Shown: positions 17,615 through 20,525 of the stretch, piece after piece
How the letters are laid out: every line of letters starts with the position of its first letter
How positions within the stretch are numbered: the first letter of the stretch is position 1
DNA from: Poteriospumella lacustris
Lineage: Eukaryota > Sar > Chrysophyceae > Chromulinales > Dinobryaceae
NCBI GenBank assembly: GCA_008000375.1
Contig: SMOI01000405.1
Location: 1-20,525, forward strand
Reading direction: 5' to 3'
Length of the DNA: 20,525 bases
Translations under genes and position numbers: made by a program
Notes under the pieces: model-generated
Databases searched by the model: none
What the model was told of the DNA's origin: nothing
The model's input: the letters and a program-made list of their open reading frames with translations, nothing else

Positions 17615-20253
17615 TTACACGTCGGCACCGTGGTCAATGGAGACCATTCGACTCGCGATAGTGATATCCACAGACTCACCCCGGGACGAATAAGGTGGTG
17701 CATGAATGGGGCCTCTCAACTGCTGCGCATTCAGCGGATTCGACACTACAGCAGCAGCACTCGGCAGTGTCTGCATCGAGTACACCGAGGAAAACGACCC
17801 CGGATCATTCGTGTCGCCGCGGTGGTCGTCCGCATCGTTGTCGCCGTCGTCGTCGTTGTCATCGACTTCGACATCGCCGTCGATTTCGCCGAGCATTTTG
17901 ACGACGGCGGGATCGGCGGCCCCCGTGGCGAGTACCTTTGATTTCCGCACGTTCGTCGAGGCCTCCAGGATTCGTTCCAAATCTTGTACGGAATCGTCGG
18001 CCAGTTCCACCGACAATCGAAAACTGGAGCGATGGTCGCCCCCGTCGCCACTGGTCTCTGGCCGATCGGTACCGCCAAAATCGTATCGTTGTGACACTTT
18101 GCTGCCCGGAAGCAAGTACTCCACACGACGAAACTTCAAGAACCCTGGCGAGCCTTTCGTCACGTGCTTCAAGTGCTCATACTCCAAGCGGAAACAACCC
18201 CACATCGCGCGACGGAAGATTTCCATCGATCCCAGAAACAACGACAGTTGTGGCCCCACAAAGGAACCAAAGATCGATTCAGGTACCAGCGATACCACCC
18301 ACAGGAAGCGCAGAATCAGATCGAGAAAGATGCACACGTAATAGACGCCCACATATGGATACATCAACTGCTTGCGCAGGAATAAGTGCGGCCGGTCGTC
18401 TTCCAGCAGTGCCGATGGCTGTTTCCCCGACGACGAGGAGTCTGATTTGTTGGAGTTGGACGTTGTTTCGCCGGTGGCGCCTCCGGTCAACGGTTTCGAA
18501 CGAGCCGCTTCGATGGAGGAGGTGGCCATGGGACAGAACGGGGCACACCACGCTGGCAGCACATCGAACAGGCCCCAGTCCATGACCACGTCCCACCACC
18601 ACTTGTACAGGGCCGTGATGACGATGAGCGTGACGTACGGGATGTCGTCGGAGCTCACCGTCCGGCGCACACCCATCAACACCACGAGCATACTCAGCAG
18701 ATACTTGAGCGCGTTGAAGCCGAAGGGCCACACTTGTCCCTGGCCATCATACGACTGCCGACAACACTGCAAGAAGCGAATCCACAGGGGAATACATTCG
18801 AATAAGACCACAAAATAGACCATCTGCTGACTGGTGCACTGCATGTACGACGAGCCGAAGTCGGTAGAACTCGAAATCGTTTGATCGAGTTCATTGTCGT
18901 GAGGCGTTCGAAAGGCGCCCGATAAGAACCAGCACGTGGCGTACAGTGTATCGGAGATGACCTTCGTGAACGAGGTCATTACATCGGCGGCGTAGATGTC
19001 TCGGAATTGTAGCGCGGACAACGGAGCGGTGACGCAGCGGTAGATGACACGTCGTGAGAACAGGCCACGTGAAAAACGAGAATTGGGCCCAAAGCGGTAG
19101 AAGTAATCGAAGGCCTCTGCCCCAAGCGTCCATGCGACCAGTAACATGGGGCATATATACGACCGTTTGGTGATGGCGGTGTCCGATACCGATTCGTTGT
19201 CGAAATAGAACACCAAGAGGTTGACGCAGTACAGCAACATCCACGTGGACGTCGTGTTCACAATCATGAGGGTATTCGGTCGGTTGTTCGACAATGACAG
19301 CAAGGGAATGTAATTGATGTCAAAGCGTGACCAGAGGTAGACATTCGCTGACCACAAGAACCGGAAGAACAGCAAGTTACCCACCGTCGTGTACACGAAG
19401 AGCCCAGGCTGTTCCCAGAAATCGAAGTCGTTTGATTGTGTGTTGGAGTCCACAACGAGCCAAATGATCTGTAGCAAGGAATGTGATTAGTCAGGCCTTC
19501 TATCTCTTCATTTCACTCGGAATGGGTGCAGCTTACCAGCAATATGATCGCGCCCACTTTCATGCCGAACAGCACTTGCGTCGACTTGTGGATGCGCGCC
19601 TTGTTCTTCACAAAATCGAGCTCTCCCTCGGCCAAGGTTGGATAGCGTCTTCGAAAGAATAGTTTGTACATCACTTTGCATTTATTGGAAAGCGCCTGAA
19701 TGATCTTCTCCCGTGGCACAAACTTCTCGGTGAAGTACTCGTTGGACTTGTGGTCCCGCCAGGGGTCGAAGTCGATGAATCCGTCGGCTTCATCTTTGTG
19801 CGAGTCATCTAGCAACGACTGATCGATCAGCTTTTCGAATTTCTTCGCGATTTTGCAAATAGCGAATCGATTCAGAGAATAGAACTGTTCGATGTCGTTG
19901 CACTTCTCGTATATCGCCCGCAGGGTGATCTCCACCGTCTTTTCGTCTTGCGCTTTGCGTTTCGCCATTTGCATCTCGTCCAAGAATAATGCCTTCGTTT
20001 CCGATATTTTGCGTAGATCCTGTTGAATCTCAAACAACGTGGCCTTGATGAACCAATCGACTCGTTTGATTTCTTCAAGAAAATCTCTCTCAAATCGATG
20101 CAGCTTCGGCTTATCCTTCCATTTCAGCGCTTTATATTCTTCCTTGAGCACATCATAACTGAAATAATGTCTTCGCCATTCCCGTTTGATGTAGTCGTGA
20201 TAGTAGTCGAGGAAATTCCGGTTGGATCGCAGCGTGATCAATGACACTGACAT
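17615..20253 (-). CDS. SPX-EXS domain protein, XPR1/SYG1/PHO1-like phosphate exporter
   Basis: Two minus-strand exons, 20253-19537 and 19468-17615, separated by a 68-bp intron (GTAAGC to TACAG) between codons; 856 residues. The SPX domain covers about residues 10-180, starting with FLDYYHDYIKREWRRHYFSY. The helix KIAKKFEK (134-141) has the lysine spacing of the inositol-pyrophosphate-binding basic cluster. A membrane helix spans the exon junction (about 227-247). More hydrophobic helices precede the EXS region (about 378-680), which shows SRRVIYRCVTAPLSALQFRD, RFLQCCRQSYDG, NALKYL and the closing RRAMWGCFRLEYEH. XPR1 and PHO1 export inorganic phosphate under SPX control; the direction here is inferred from the family. 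About 180 residues after EXS are polar, with an Asp-rich run and no recognised domain. A Ser-rich loop lies inside EXS (about 555-595). Confidence 0.9.
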
Positions 20254-20417
20254 GTTGTTTTTGGTCGCGACACTTTCCCCAAATCAAACACTCTGTGGGC
20301 TCCTATCGGAATATCTACGGCGTGGCTTTTCACACTACACTCCTTGATACGATTAGACAATGCCATAAGTTAGCAGCAATCTTTGGTCTTCAGTTCATGT
20401 TTCATGTCGCTGCTGAC

Positions 20418-20418
<1 letters not shown>

Positions 20419-20457
<39 letters not shown>
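20419..20457. repeat. (CTG)13 trinucleotide microsatellite
   Basis: Thirteen CTG units lie about 166 bp upstream of the SPX-EXS start codon. On the sense strand of that gene they read CAG. The tract is in its promoter or 5' UTR, or possibly in the flank of a neighbour beyond the window edge. Confidence 0.95.
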
Positions 20458-20525
20458 ACACAACGGTCCCAAATCTCCCCACCCCAGACTTCCCAAACCG
20501 CATAGGTAGCCCGCCCGTTTCGTCA

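Noticed and set aside
17706-18341. Plus-strand Ser-rich frame of 211 codons
   Set aside because: Antisense to the SPX-EXS tail. The Ser/Thr content mirrors the Asp and Gly codons of the real gene.
1-20525. tRNA, rRNA, CRISPR arrays, bacterial operons
   Set aside because: None was seen on reading both strands. Spliced genes and gene spacing show eukaryotic nuclear DNA.

Overview
This is a stretch of eukaryotic genomic DNA. All the genes are compact and run on short GT-AG introns (58 to 91 bp where they can be placed). The two strands are shared by six host genes and one DNA transposon. The best guess for the source is an oomycete or close stramenopile. The reasons are the intron size, tight gene spacing, a pogo-like transposase of a type I associate with oomycetes, a fragment resembling a cyclic-nucleotide-binding domain, and an element 5' of the transposase (2257-2277) that resembles the oomycete Inr plus FPR core promoter. 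This placement is an inference, not proven.

Layout. 1-75 is an (ACG)25 microsatellite. 217-1962 (+) is an ataxin-10-like armadillo protein. 2148-5939 is a 3,792-bp pogo/Tc1-mariner-type element with 38-bp imperfect terminal inverted repeats and a TA duplication. It sits between the ataxin-10-like gene and the next gene. Its transposase has three exons and one single-base frameshift. Its right part is GC-rich and holds a 67-bp-arm hairpin and a degraded gene fragment. 6208-9548 (+) is a three-exon, 1,073-residue armadillo/HEAT-like protein of unknown function. 9984-12347 (+) is a six-helix nuclear-pore membrane protein of the NDC1 family. 12800-13777 (+) is a DUF2306-type membrane protein. A 1.4-kb gene-free interval with strong strand asymmetry separates it from the convergent genes on the minus strand.

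On the minus strand, 15184-16870 is a two-exon K+-dependent Na+/Ca2+ exchanger-like protein that lacks the hallmark acidic residues of both alpha repeats. 17615-20253 is a two-exon SPX-EXS protein (XPR1/SYG1/PHO1 family phosphate exporter-like). A (CTG)13 tract lies in its upstream region.

The genes do not form an obvious pathway. Most of the host genes encode membrane or alpha-solenoid housekeeping-type proteins. I did not find an undescribed multi-gene system. The two points most worth pursuing are the exchanger with altered ion-binding positions and the transposon carrying a hairpin and a captured gene fragment.
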